Source of the DNA: Candidatus Peribacteria bacterium RIFCSPHIGHO2_02_FULL_51_15
Lineage (GTDB): Bacteria; Patescibacteriota; Gracilibacteria; Peribacterales; Peribacteraceae
Direction: 5' to 3'
NCBI GenBank assembly: GCA_001788965.1
Contig: MFXU01000051.1
Coordinates: 1 to 35,226, forward strand
DNA: 35,226 bases
The notes under the pieces were generated by a model, which saw nothing but the letters and a program-made list of their open reading frames with translations, ran no database searches and was not told where the DNA came from. Positions 19,300-28,607 of the stretch are shown here, piece by piece (the stretch's first letter is position 1; each line of letters opens with the position of its first letter). The translations under genes were made by a program, and so were the position numbers.

Positions 19300-19360
19300 C
19301 AGAAAGATTATACAACGATAAACGCGATTGTTTGTTTGCTTTGGCTGTTTTGTCGATTTT

Positions 19361-19492
19361 CAGGTCGGGCGGGAACGCCCCGACCTGATGCCAGGCGGGA
19401 ACGCCTGGCCTGGAAACACGTAAATATTTTTTAAAAATCTAATTTATTTGATATAGGCCGGGCGTTCCCGCCCGGCACTGCCCGAAGGGCAG
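19361..19492. repeat. Class 2 double-hairpin spacer element
   Basis: CAGGTCGGGCGGGAACGCCCCGACCTG...GCCAGGCGGGAACGCCTGGC ... GGCCGGGCGTTCCCGCCCGGCACTGCCCGAAGGGCAG. Confidence 0.75.
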
Positions 19493-19509
19493 AAATCAGA
19501 AAATTCATT

Positions 19510-19560
19510 TCAATAAATCTCTTTAAGGTAACACTCTTCGCCCATTCGACGAGCTCAGGG
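19510..19560 (-). pseudogene. Remnant 3' tail of the Cys-rich family fused to a CCC(A)TTCGACGAGCTCAGGG palindrome
   Basis: tcaataaatctctttaaggtaaca encodes CYLKEIY* on the minus strand; CCCATTCGACGAGCTCAGGG at 19541-19560. Confidence 0.6.
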
Positions 19561-19601
19561 TGAATCGTGTTGTTTCGGCAGAAAATGGATTGAGCTGATC
19601 T

Positions 19602-21302
19602 TCAGTACACTTCTTTCAGGTAACACGATTCACAAACCACTTTTTCCGGCCGCTCCGGCGAATAGCTTGTGGTTATTGGCTTTTGGCAATTGGCACAATT
19701 CCTTTTCCAGAGCTTTCGCGGATTCCGGAGAGCGCGGCGGGCCGCATGCCGGACTTCGAAATGCCAGCGCGGAACAGGGACTCTGAGGCGCCGGTACAGC
19801 TCCAGCTCGGCTTTCTGCAATCTGAAAGGTTTCCTGGTTTTTTCGCATCGGATTGCCCAGTTCAAAATATCATCGGGGATATCATCAATTGAATCAGGTA
19901 ACTGCGATGCCTCTATTACCCGAGTCACATTTAACGGCTCATCTACTTGATCGCGCCATTTCCAGCCCCTTTTCAGGACTTCTTCCCGGGGCAGTGGATA
20001 GTAATCCTGGGCCACGGTCTCGTTGTAGCCGAAGGCGGAAATTTCGGGAGGAAAGAAATCGCCCCATTCTCCGTCGGTTCTCATGCACTCAACGATTTTG
20101 TGAACGAGCTCCGAATATTCGGACTCACTATATTTCTTGTTCAAAATACAATGAGAGTTCTTTTTGATAGCCGTGCAACCGAAAAGATTGTTGACGCCGG
20201 TCATGCAAAAAATCGAAGAGATCACATTGCTGGCATTGAGTGCAGTGTAATAACACCCGATAAGATTTTGGGACCCCGCCCCGATATAAGCGCAGTTATA
20301 GGCCAGTGTCAGGCGGTCGCCCCAGGCATCGACATCCTGGCAATCCTGACCGCCCATCATACAGCCGGTGCAGAAGCGGCAATCCCGCATGCCGATGCAG
20401 TCGAAACAGTAGCTGGAATCTTTGCAGCTCAGGATATTGTCGCCAGTTGCGTTTTCGTTCATCACGCCGCGCAGGGCCTTCCCAGGATGTTTCAGAAAAT
20501 TTTCCAGCGCCAGTGCTTTGAGCTGCCGGACGCCTGAATGAGTATGGAGATTCATGGCCGCTTTGCGCTTCAAATAGTCTTCTTTAGAAAACGGCTCATT
20601 GAAAATGTAATACTCCTTCTGAACCAGATTCACGCAGCCGATACAGCTTTTGCAGGAAACGCAGTCGAGCAGAAAAACCGACTCGGAACAATTTTGGCAG
20701 AAACTTGAATACCTCAGATCGAAACAGTTCTGGCAATGGATGCATTCGTAGCAGAGCTCCGATTCAGTCAGGTAAAGAAAGTCGCAGCAATCCTTCATTT
20801 TTACGTAACACTCGCCATAGAAACAATCCTGTGCCTGCTCGCCGTCGAAGATGAAATAGCAGTTTTTCAGACGGTAACCGTCATGCGTGTAATCGCTGTT
20901 TATATCGTCTTTGAAACGAAAAGTCGACATCTTCGGTATCGCGGCATAGAGCTCGCCAAACTGCTCGAAAAAGGGCCGGTTTTGATCATAGGCACGGCCG
21001 AAAGAGAGCGGGTCCCAGTTGTCTCCCCACCAGCATTCGGGGCAATAGACGGCATGCGGACCGTCCGGCGTGTAGATGGAAATTATTGGACGCTTACAGA
21101 GATCACAGGAACGTTTGTATAGATTACGCTCGTTTCGTTGAGCCAGTCTCCGCTGCTGACGGCAGTCATAACAAAGCCGGGGCGGCGGAAGCGCAAGCTT
21201 TTTTTCACCGATTACCGGGGAAACTTTGTCGAGAAATTTTAGGTCGCTTTCGGTGACCTCGAAGGACGCTTGACACCATGTATTTGAGCAGAGTTTTCGC
21301 AT
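19602..21302 (-). CDS. Cys-rich dual zinc-ribbon family protein, paralog P4
   Basis: MRKLCSNTWCQASFEVTESDLKFLDKVSPVIGEKKLALPPPRLCYDCRQQRRL...CDLCKRPIISIYTPDGPHAVYCPECWW ... CANCQKPITTSYSPERPEKVVCESCYLKEVY; TATAAT at 21310-21315. Confidence 0.95.
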   Translation of the reverse strand: MRKLCSNTWCQASFEVTESDLKFLDKVSPVIGEKKLALPPPRLCYDCRQQRRLAQRNERNLYKRSCDLCKRPIISIYTPDGPHAVYCPECWWGDNWDPLSFGRAYDQNRPFFEQFGELYAAIPKMSTFRFKDDINSDYTHDGYRLKNCYFIFDGEQAQDCFYGECYVKMKDCCDFLYLTESELCYECIHCQNCFDLRYSSFCQNCSESVFLLDCVSCKSCIGCVNLVQKEYYIFNEPFSKEDYLKRKAAMNLHTHSGVRQLKALALENFLKHPGKALRGVMNENATGDNILSCKDSSYCFDCIGMRDCRFCTGCMMGGQDCQDVDAWGDRLTLAYNCAYIGAGSQNLIGCYYTALNASNVISSIFCMTGVNNLFGCTAIKKNSHCILNKKYSESEYSELVHKIVECMRTDGEWGDFFPPEISAFGYNETVAQDYYPLPREEVLKRGWKWRDQVDEPLNVTRVIEASQLPDSIDDIPDDILNWAIRCEKTRKPFRLQKAELELYRRLRVPVPRWHFEVRHAARRALRNPRKLWKRNCANCQKPITTSYSPERPEKVVCESCYLKEVY

Positions 21303-21365
21303 CAGAAGAATTATACACGATAAATGCGATTGGTTGTTTGCCTGGCTGGCCGGTTTGCCGATTTT

Positions 21366-21504
21366 CAGGTCGGGCAGGAATGCCCCGACCTGATGCCGGG
21401 CGGGAACGCCCGGCCTGGAACATGTATAAAAAATTTTTTATTTTTTCAAAATAATTTTATTCTTATAGGCCAGGTGTTCTCACCTGGCACTGCCCGAAGG
21501 GCAG
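21366..21504. repeat. Class 2 double-hairpin spacer element (139 bp)
   Basis: Same architecture as 19361-19492, near-identical to 23258-23534 apart from the insertion there. Confidence 0.75.
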
Positions 21505-21524
21505 AAATCAGAATAAATTATCTT

Positions 21525-23198
21525 TTAGTAAACTTCTTTCAAGTAACATTCCTCGCACAAGACTTTCTCCGGCCTCTCCGGGGAATAGCTGGTGGACATC
21601 GGCTTTCGGCATTCGGCGCAATTTCGATTCCATAACTTGCGGGGATTGCGGAGCGCTTTACGGATACGATGGCGCTCATCAGGATGTATGCGCGGTATCG
21701 GCAGACGCAATTTCCGGTAGAACTCCAGCTCCTTTTTGACGATGCGAAAAGGTCTCCCTGTAGAAACGCAATGAATCGCCCAATTTAAGATGTCATCGGG
21801 TATTTCATCGATGGAATCGGGCAGAGATTTCGCGTCGATTATTTTCGAGACTTCGGAGATGTTTTCATCCTCCTTCCATTTGTAGCCTTTTTCCAAGGCG
21901 ACTTTCTGGCTCAACGATGCCCAATCCTGTGCCATGGATTCGTTGTAGCCAAAAGGCGAGAGGTTTGTGGGAAAGAAGGAACCCCACTCGCCTGCCTGAT
22001 CGAGATCGCCGATGATTTCCGAAACCAGTTTTTCATAGGCCGGCTGCTCGTACTTTTTGTTGAGGATGCAGTTTCGCTGCCTTTTTAGCGACAGGCAACC
22101 GAAACAATCATTACATGAAAAACAGTATTGGGAATATCTGAGGCCGCTTCCGTCCCAGCATGCGTTGCAAGCCAGGCAGTCAAAAAGCCCGAGGCATCCG
22201 ATGGTCTGGTAGCAGCGTTCGCTGCGGTCGTACCCCATGTAATCCAAATCCATGGAGCTATATGTGCCGTCCAGCTGCAAACCGTAAGAACAGTCTTCGC
22301 TGTCCGAACAGTAATAGCAGGAACGCATGTTTTTGCAGTTGTTCAGAGTGTCACCTTCGCAATTTTCGCATTGGACATGATAAAGAGCGCGGACCGGAAA
22401 ACGGCGTGGCAGCTCGTCATTTTGGGCCCGCCGGGCGGCTTCCAGTCCCGAATATGTATCGAGTTTAAGCGAAGCCAAAATACGCTCGTATTCGTCCTTT
22501 GTTTTTTGCTCATTGAAAACGCAATGCCGTTTTTGCCTCAGGTTGCTGCAGAAAAGACAACTTGAGCAACCTTTCAGATCGCGGGAGAACAAACAATCGC
22601 GACAATCTTCGCAGTGATCCAAATAAATCGACCGGTAACAATTTTTGGAAAACATGCATTCATACAAGAGTTCGCTGCCGTAAATCCAAAGCGAATCTGT
22701 ACAATCCTTGTTTTTCGTCGAATATGCGCCGTATAAACAATCTTCCTCGTAATGACTGCCGGAAGTTTGGTAGCAATTTTTATTTGCGTAGGAATAATTG
22801 CAGTAGTCGCTGTTTTGCGACTGCTTGTTCATTATGGCGAGCCTGGGCACGCGTTCATACAACTTCGCCAATTGATCGAAGAAAGATGAATTCTCGTACT
22901 CGACCCCGAATGAAAGCGGATCCCATTTGTCACCGTAGAAACAAGCGGAACAGTAAACCGGAAAAGGCGCGGCCGATGAATACATCGATATCACGTTCCC
23001 ACCGCAAAGACCGCATATTCGTCTGTACAAATTGCGCTCGTTTCTATGCATGCAGCGCAGCTGAGACCGGCAATCGGGGCAGATGTCCGGAGGCAGAATG
23101 GTTTCGGTTTCATTTGAAATACTTTTATAAAAATCTAGATCGGATCGGGTGATCCCGAATGCTGCCTGGCACCAGAGATTGGAACAACGCTTTTGCAT
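21525..23198 (-). CDS. Cys-rich dual zinc-ribbon family protein, paralog P5
   Basis: Start at MQKRCSNLWCQAAFGITRSDLDFYKSIS...; CFGCLSLKRQRNCILNKKYEQPAYEKLVSEIIGDL; CAECRKPMSTSYSPERPEKVLCEECYLKEVY; TATAAT at 23206-23211. Confidence 0.95.
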   Translation of the reverse strand: MQKRCSNLWCQAAFGITRSDLDFYKSISNETETILPPDICPDCRSQLRCMHRNERNLYRRICGLCGGNVISMYSSAAPFPVYCSACFYGDKWDPLSFGVEYENSSFFDQLAKLYERVPRLAIMNKQSQNSDYCNYSYANKNCYQTSGSHYEEDCLYGAYSTKNKDCTDSLWIYGSELLYECMFSKNCYRSIYLDHCEDCRDCLFSRDLKGCSSCLFCSNLRQKRHCVFNEQKTKDEYERILASLKLDTYSGLEAARRAQNDELPRRFPVRALYHVQCENCEGDTLNNCKNMRSCYYCSDSEDCSYGLQLDGTYSSMDLDYMGYDRSERCYQTIGCLGLFDCLACNACWDGSGLRYSQYCFSCNDCFGCLSLKRQRNCILNKKYEQPAYEKLVSEIIGDLDQAGEWGSFFPTNLSPFGYNESMAQDWASLSQKVALEKGYKWKEDENISEVSKIIDAKSLPDSIDEIPDDILNWAIHCVSTGRPFRIVKKELEFYRKLRLPIPRIHPDERHRIRKALRNPRKLWNRNCAECRKPMSTSYSPERPEKVLCEECYLKEVY

Positions 23199-23257
23199 CA
23201 GGAAGATTATACAACGATTAGACAGGCTTTTTTTACCTGGTTGGTTTGTCGATTTTT

Positions 23258-23534
23258 CAGGTCGGGCAGGAATGCCCCGACCTGATGCCGGGCGGGAACG
23301 CCCGGCCTGGAACATGTATAAAAAATTTTTTATTTTTTTAAAATAATTTTATTCTTATACCACTTCGCGTTTAAAACGTTCTTAATCAGACGCGCTGGCG
23401 GTATGGAGTTCTTGGCTTGAGTAAACGCTACGCGGTACGAGATGATGCCGTTACGAATGACCGATTAGTTATGTTTTAAATGCAAAATGGTATTATAGGC
23501 CAGGTGTTCTCACCTGGCACTGCCCGAAGGGCAG
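23258..23534. repeat. Class 2 spacer element interrupted by a MITE-like insertion
   Basis: 277 bp; removing 138 bp (135-bp element plus 3-bp duplication) leaves 139 bp, equal to 21366-21504. Confidence 0.75.
23358..23492. mobile_element. MITE-like element, 135 bp, imperfect TIRs, TTA duplication
   Basis: TACCACTTCGCGTTTAAAAC... and, reverse-complemented right end, TACCATTTTGCATTTAAAAC...; flanked by TTA at 23355-23357 and 23493-23495. Confidence 0.7.
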
Positions 23535-23553
23535 AAATTCAAATATTTTATTT

Positions 23554-25206
23554 TTAGTAAACTTCCTTAAGGTAGCAATTTTCACACAAAATTCTCCCGT
23601 CGTATCCCTCCGTCCAGCTGGTCTCCGTTTCTTTGCCGCATTTCCCGCATCTCACTGTCCGCATCATACCGTCAAAAGGTATCAACCGGAAATTTTCCTG
23701 AAGACGGCGGGCGTAATAGGTGTACGGCAGCGGGATGCCCAAATCCCTTGAAAAAACAATGTCCGCATCCTGGATCTGGAAAGGATGGCCAGCCGCTTCG
23801 TCCCAGAAAACTTTTTCGGTAAGTTTTTCATTCGCTTCGGAGCTGTTGTCCGGAATTTCGCTTGAATCCAACGCATTCACCGGCCGCACAGGAATCCGCC
23901 CACTCAATCTGAAACCGAAACGCCCGGCCGTTTCTTTGTCCAGCGGCCAATAAAAACCGGAAATACTCTCATCATAAGGATTGGCCGCGAAATATCCGGG
24001 GAAGAATTTCCCGTATTCACCGGTAGACTGCATGTGATCGATGATTTTTATTTTCAGCTTCACGAATTCTTCGGGTGAATAAGGTTTGTTGAAGATTTGG
24101 TATTTTTTACCCACAAGCCCGCAGCAGCCGAAACAGTTTTCACACTGGAAACAGTGGGCGCAGTAATTTATGAACTTGCACTGAACGACGTTATAAGAAA
24201 AACGTACGTCATAACATTGGTCTTGAACCAAAGCAGACAAATATACAATTTCCGAGCTCATGGAGGTAAAACAATCAAGATTGTCTCTGACGTGCAAACC
24301 GGCGCGGATCAAGTGAATGCAATCTTCGGCATCATTCGTCACGAAAAAGCAGTCTTGACAGTTTTTACATTGGTAAAGATAGTTGCCAGAAACATTTTCG
24401 CATTGCTCGGTAAAGAGCGCCCTGTGCCAGGCTCGCTCGGTAAGCATTTTTTTAAATTCTTTTTTTGCTGAAAAATATACCGATCGCGACGACAATTTCC
24501 ATTCCTTAACTTTTTTTTCATATTCATTTTCAGTCAACTGCTGATTTTCGAAGCAAAATGATTTACTCCGAAGATTTGAACAAAACATGCAATGATTGCA
24601 ATTTCTGCAATCGTAGAGAAAAGCGCTCTCAGAGCATCTAAAAGCATTATATGCAAACATTACCCTGAAGCATTGCTGGCTATTAATGAGGTCGATGCAC
24701 AACTCACTGTCGAAAGAAAAAACGCAAAACTGACAATTTTTCAAGTCGAGTGTTCGGTAGCAATAACGTAGATCCTGACAATTCACACCCGAGTGGCACA
24801 GATAACAATTTTTGCTGTACCACCAGTCATCGGTGTATTCGCAATTTTCGTTTCCGGCGCCGATATTGTGAGAGATCGGCGATTTTCTGAAGAAATCCCA
24901 CATCTGCCCGAAAACCGGACGGCTGGGATCGAAATCCGCACCCGGCGGATCGGCATGCTTGATCCATTCGTCCTTGTGCCAGACCGGATAAGGGCAATCT
25001 TCGGAAAAAACCGAGATGATAGATTTGCCGGCTCGGTCGCATTTGCGTTTGAACAAGTTCCAGTGCTGCCAAAAAGCCCCGAGCTGCATGAAGCGGAAAA
25101 CCGGGTGATACTCCGGTTCGCCCTCGACCCCCAGTTTTTTCCGCAGAGCCATTTCTTCGGTGGAGACCTCGAACGGAAGATTTGTGAGGGGGCAGATTTT
25201 CTGCAT
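23554..25206 (-). CDS. Cys-rich dual zinc-ribbon family protein, divergent paralog P6
   Basis: MQKICPLTNLPFEVSTEEMALRKKLGVEGEPEYHPVFRFMQLGAFWQHWNLFKRKCDRAGKSIISVFSEDCPYPVWHKDEW...CFGCCGLVGKKYQIFNKPYSPEEFVKLKIKIIDHM...CGKCGKETETSWTEGYDGRILCENCYLKEVY. Confidence 0.92.
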   Translation of the reverse strand: MQKICPLTNLPFEVSTEEMALRKKLGVEGEPEYHPVFRFMQLGAFWQHWNLFKRKCDRAGKSIISVFSEDCPYPVWHKDEWIKHADPPGADFDPSRPVFGQMWDFFRKSPISHNIGAGNENCEYTDDWWYSKNCYLCHSGVNCQDLRYCYRTLDLKNCQFCVFSFDSELCIDLINSQQCFRVMFAYNAFRCSESAFLYDCRNCNHCMFCSNLRSKSFCFENQQLTENEYEKKVKEWKLSSRSVYFSAKKEFKKMLTERAWHRALFTEQCENVSGNYLYQCKNCQDCFFVTNDAEDCIHLIRAGLHVRDNLDCFTSMSSEIVYLSALVQDQCYDVRFSYNVVQCKFINYCAHCFQCENCFGCCGLVGKKYQIFNKPYSPEEFVKLKIKIIDHMQSTGEYGKFFPGYFAANPYDESISGFYWPLDKETAGRFGFRLSGRIPVRPVNALDSSEIPDNSSEANEKLTEKVFWDEAAGHPFQIQDADIVFSRDLGIPLPYTYYARRLQENFRLIPFDGMMRTVRCGKCGKETETSWTEGYDGRILCENCYLKEVY

Positions 25207-25233
25207 AAGATACAGTTTACACGACGAAAAATG

Positions 25234-25373
25234 TTAAATTGCTAAATTGTTAAATTGTTAAAAATACATTCTTAAAAACTTGCGCTCCGCTTGCTTGCCG
25301 GCCGTAGCCTTCAAAACGGATAGTAGAGTGGAAATTGGCGAAGGCTGGCGAACAATTTAGCAATATAGCAATC
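25234..25373. repeat. AT-rich inverted repeat (GCTAAATTGTTAAATTGTT family), copy 1
   Basis: TTAAATTGCTAAATTGTTAAATTGTTAA ... AACAATTTAGCAATATAGCAATC. Confidence 0.7.
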
Positions 25374-26235
25374 AAACCGTTCTCGGCACCGGGAAAAGCT
25401 TCTCGCGACGAAGATAAACGGCAACCAGTAAAATCATCCCGAAAACGATCAATCTGAGCGGACCCAGAGCACCGGAGGGAAAAGGCAGGAACCTGATGGC
25501 CTCCTTCAGAATCGTAAGCAAGATGCACGAAAGAGCGACTCCGGGTATGCCGCCCCCCATGCCGGCGACGATGAACATTATGTACATGATCATGAAATAA
25601 AACGTGAGGTCGCTCGGATGCACCAGCCCGATGTATTGCGGATAAAACAAATTGGCCAAAACCGAACCGACCGCGCTCAGTACAAAAACAGTCGTATAAA
25701 CCTTTTCACGACTGATTCCGAGACTCCGGGCGTGGGAGGGATTTTCGGCAAGCGCCGTAAGTCTCCGGCCGAGCGGTCCACGGTCGATCTTCCAGAGAAA
25801 AAATCCCCAGATCAACGCAACAGTCGAGGTAACCAGGGCGAAATAACGTGGATCTCCAAGCCCGGGTGCGCGGGGAATGTGAGCGATGCCCATGGCGCCG
25901 CCGGTCAGGTCGATCCAATTCAAAACAACCGCCAGCAACGCGAGGTGCAATGCGATAGTCAAAATGCCGAAGCTGTCAGAGTCCAGCCTGAAAGCCAGCC
26001 ATGAGAAAACGAGCGCAAGCAATATCGCAATGCCCAGACCGGCGATAAACCCGAGAAAATACCCACCGCCGTTCATAAGCACCAGAAAGATCCCATACGT
26101 CGAAACAAGAGAAGTGCCCATAATTCCGAAATGCAATATTTTTCCACGCCCGAGTATGAGCCCGTAGGGCAGCCCGTTCATCAGAACGACGGAAATGGAA
26201 ATAACCAGATGCAGGAAAAAATTCATATCAGGCAA
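25372..26235 (-). CDS. livM: Branched-chain amino acid ABC transporter permease LivM-like
   Basis: Multi-TM; ALAENPSHARSLGISREKVYTTVFVLSAVGSVLANLFYPQYIGLVHPSDLTFYFMIMYIMFIVAGMGGGIPGV. Confidence 0.88.
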   Translation of the reverse strand: MPDMNFFLHLVISISVVLMNGLPYGLILGRGKILHFGIMGTSLVSTYGIFLVLMNGGGYFLGFIAGLGIAILLALVFSWLAFRLDSDSFGILTIALHLALLAVVLNWIDLTGGAMGIAHIPRAPGLGDPRYFALVTSTVALIWGFFLWKIDRGPLGRRLTALAENPSHARSLGISREKVYTTVFVLSAVGSVLANLFYPQYIGLVHPSDLTFYFMIMYIMFIVAGMGGGIPGVALSCILLTILKEAIRFLPFPSGALGPLRLIVFGMILLVAVYLRREKLFPVPRTV

Positions 26236-27103
26236 AACGGGATGTCCGGCCGAAAAGGCCGGTCGGTTTTATAAGAAGCAAAACTATGATCAGCATCAAG
26301 GCCACGGAACCCTGGTATCCGGCCGGCAGGTAATATCCGAACCATTTGATGCCGACGGCCAGCTGTTCGATGGCGGCGATGAAATAAGACGCTATCACCG
26401 CTCCCCAGATGTTGCCCTTTCCGCCGGCGATGAGGGCGGCATAGGCTTTGATAGTTATGGTAAAGCCCAAAACCGGAGTCAGGTTCTGGTCTATGCCCAC
26501 ATAGATTCCGGCTATCGCCGCCAGCGTTCCGGAGATGATGAATACCAGGCGGTGCAGGAGGGCCGAAGAAATCCCCAGGCTTTCGGCTGCCTGACTGTGC
26601 GCGACAGTTGCCCGGATCCGGCGGCCAATGGAAGTGGAATGCAAGATCCAAGCGGTGGCCGAAAGCAAAACAACTGTAAAGATGATCAATTTGATCTGCT
26701 CCATCGAAATCACCGCTGAGCCTAAATGAACCATTTCTTTGGCGCGGATCAGTATGCTGCGCGTCTGCTCCTTGAAAATCAGCTGGATCAAACCGTCCAG
26801 GATCTGCGAAAGCGCGATGGTCGAGACGAGCGGCAGGAGCGGATGACGCTTATAAAATGGCCGGACGGCGATCTCGAACGATAGCCATGAAACCAGTGCG
26901 CCGCAGACGATCCCGCCCAATATGCCGACGGGCAGCGGAAGCCCCAAAGGCTGGACCAGCCACCAGGTGACATATCCGCCCACCAGCGCAAATTGTCCCA
27001 GAGCGAGATTGAAGACCCTCAGCACACCGTAAACCAGCGCCAGCCCCGTTGCCATGATCGCGGCGAAGGAGCCGGCAATCAACGTATTAACGAGAAGCTG
27101 CAT
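26228..27103 (-). CDS. livH: Branched-chain amino acid ABC transporter permease LivH-like
   Basis: GSFAAIMATGLALVYGVLRVFNLALGQFALVGGYVTWWLV and ATVAHSQAAESLGISSALLHRLVFIISGTLAAIAGIYVG; overlaps livM by 8 nt. Confidence 0.88.
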   Translation of the reverse strand: MQLLVNTLIAGSFAAIMATGLALVYGVLRVFNLALGQFALVGGYVTWWLVQPLGLPLPVGILGGIVCGALVSWLSFEIAVRPFYKRHPLLPLVSTIALSQILDGLIQLIFKEQTRSILIRAKEMVHLGSAVISMEQIKLIIFTVVLLSATAWILHSTSIGRRIRATVAHSQAAESLGISSALLHRLVFIISGTLAAIAGIYVGIDQNLTPVLGFTITIKAYAALIAGGKGNIWGAVIASYFIAAIEQLAVGIKWFGYYLPAGYQGSVALMLIIVLLLIKPTGLFGRTSRFA

Positions 27104-27134
27104 GTGAGTGAGAGTATACAGAAATTGTCAAACT

Positions 27135-27199
27135 GCTAAATTGTTAAATTGTTCGCAAGCGTGATGCGCGGTTGCCTGCCAGCAATTTAACAATTTAGC
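27135..27199. repeat. AT-rich inverted repeat, copy 2
   Basis: GCTAAATTGTTAAATTG (27135-27151) / CAATTTAACAATTTAGC (27183-27199), perfect 17-bp arms. Confidence 0.8.
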
Positions 27200-27229
27200 A
27201 ATGTTCCAGCTATTCCAAAACCCAGGAAA

Positions 27230-28354
27230 TCACTGCAGGGAGATTTCTATATCCTCAATTTCCACGATCTTCCCGTCCCGGAATTCCTTCAGCGCGTAAC
27301 CGATCCCCACTACGTCCCCGTTTTTGTCGAAGGATATCGTGCCTGCCGCGCCTGCGTAGTTCATGTTGTAAAGGGCGTCTCTCAGAGCTGCGCCGTCAAG
27401 AGTTGGAACCTGTTTCAGAGCTTCGGCCAGCACTCCGGCTGAGTCGTAGCCGAGGGTGGCGTAACTCAGGTTGGCCTTTGGCTCGCCGTATTTCGCGCGG
27501 AATTTCGCGGCGAAAGAGTCGGCTCCGCCTTCGCCCAGCTTGTTTGAAGTATTGATCACCCGCATGCCCTCCACTGCCTCAGGAGCCAGCTGACCCATCG
27601 TGGCCGAATCGGAAGTGTCGGAGCCGGCAAACGGCTGCTTGATTCCAAGTTCCCGGGCCTGCTTGACCATTTCCACGTTTGTCGCATCAGTTTGCCCGTT
27701 GATGAAAATCACATCGAAGTCTGTATCCTTCAGTCTTGTAAGAAGCGATCGGTAATCCTTGGTACCCTGGTCAACCAGCTCATCGAAGGCGAGGGAAGCG
27801 CCAGATCCCATAGTGTTTTTCACCGTGGTCCGAAGCCCCTGGCAAAAATCTGTGTTCTCGGTGATGATGCCTATCTTTTTGTAACCCTCGCGCTCGAAAT
27901 ATTTACTTAACTCTCGGCCTTTGTTCGCGTCGCTCGGAGACGCGCGGAAGACATAGTCTCCCGCGTCGGTGACCGCCGGAGCCGTCGAGATCGCCGAAAG
28001 CAATATCATCTTCGCGGGTTCGGTCACGCTGGCGGCAGCCAGAGTTTCGGACGAGCAGACCCCGCCGAGTATGGCGGCGACTTTGTCGATATTGACCAGT
28101 TTCTGCGCCGCGGAGGTGGCGTCAGAGCCATTGCATTTGGCGTCCTCGCTGACCAGCTCGATTTTTTTTCCGTTCACTCCTCCGGCGTCGTTTATTTCAT
28201 CTATCCTGAGACGAATAGCATTCAAGTTGTCCTGTCCGTAAGACTGCCCGTCACCGGTGAGCGGCCCGATGGTGCCGATTTTTATGACATCTTTGTTCGA
28301 TGCGCAGGCAGCGAAAAACAAAGCGCCCGACACGACAAATAATTTCTTATTCAT
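27230..28354 (-). CDS. livK: Branched-chain amino acid ABC transporter substrate-binding lipoprotein LivK-like
   Basis: Lipobox-like MNKKLFVVSGALFFAACASN; IKIGTIGPLTGDGQSYGQDNLNAIRLRIDEINDAGGVNGKKIELV. Confidence 0.92.
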   Translation of the reverse strand: MNKKLFVVSGALFFAACASNKDVIKIGTIGPLTGDGQSYGQDNLNAIRLRIDEINDAGGVNGKKIELVSEDAKCNGSDATSAAQKLVNIDKVAAILGGVCSSETLAAASVTEPAKMILLSAISTAPAVTDAGDYVFRASPSDANKGRELSKYFEREGYKKIGIITENTDFCQGLRTTVKNTMGSGASLAFDELVDQGTKDYRSLLTRLKDTDFDVIFINGQTDATNVEMVKQARELGIKQPFAGSDTSDSATMGQLAPEAVEGMRVINTSNKLGEGGADSFAAKFRAKYGEPKANLSYATLGYDSAGVLAEALKQVPTLDGAALRDALYNMNYAGAAGTISFDKNGDVVGIGYALKEFRDGKIVEIEDIEISLQ

Positions 28355-28484
28355 AAATAAGCGGGGAGATAAATAAAGCGCGATTCATTTTACTCATAAT
28401 AAGGATTAATAGAATTGACAGATGAAATTTTATTCATAAGAAAAAATCTGGCTTTAATAATCATTACTAGAGTTTTTGGGAACA

Positions 28485-28559
28485 TTGTTATATTGCTAAA
28501 TTGTTAAATTGTTGACGCAAATCCATGTGTCGCTTGCGAACAATTTAGCAATATAACAA
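28485..28559. repeat. AT-rich inverted repeat, copy 3
   Basis: TTGTTATATTGCTAAATTGTT (28485-28505) / AACAATTTAGCAATATAACAA (28539-28559), perfect 21-bp arms. Confidence 0.85.
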
Positions 28560-28607
28560 TTTAACAATTCCTCTGACATTGATTAAACGACCGCAGTTCA
28601 CCCGAAT

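Noticed and set aside
19361-23534. CRISPR-like direct repeats between P3 and P6
   Set aside because: Repeats are palindromic spacers separated by whole genes; no regular short repeat-spacer pattern and no cas genes.
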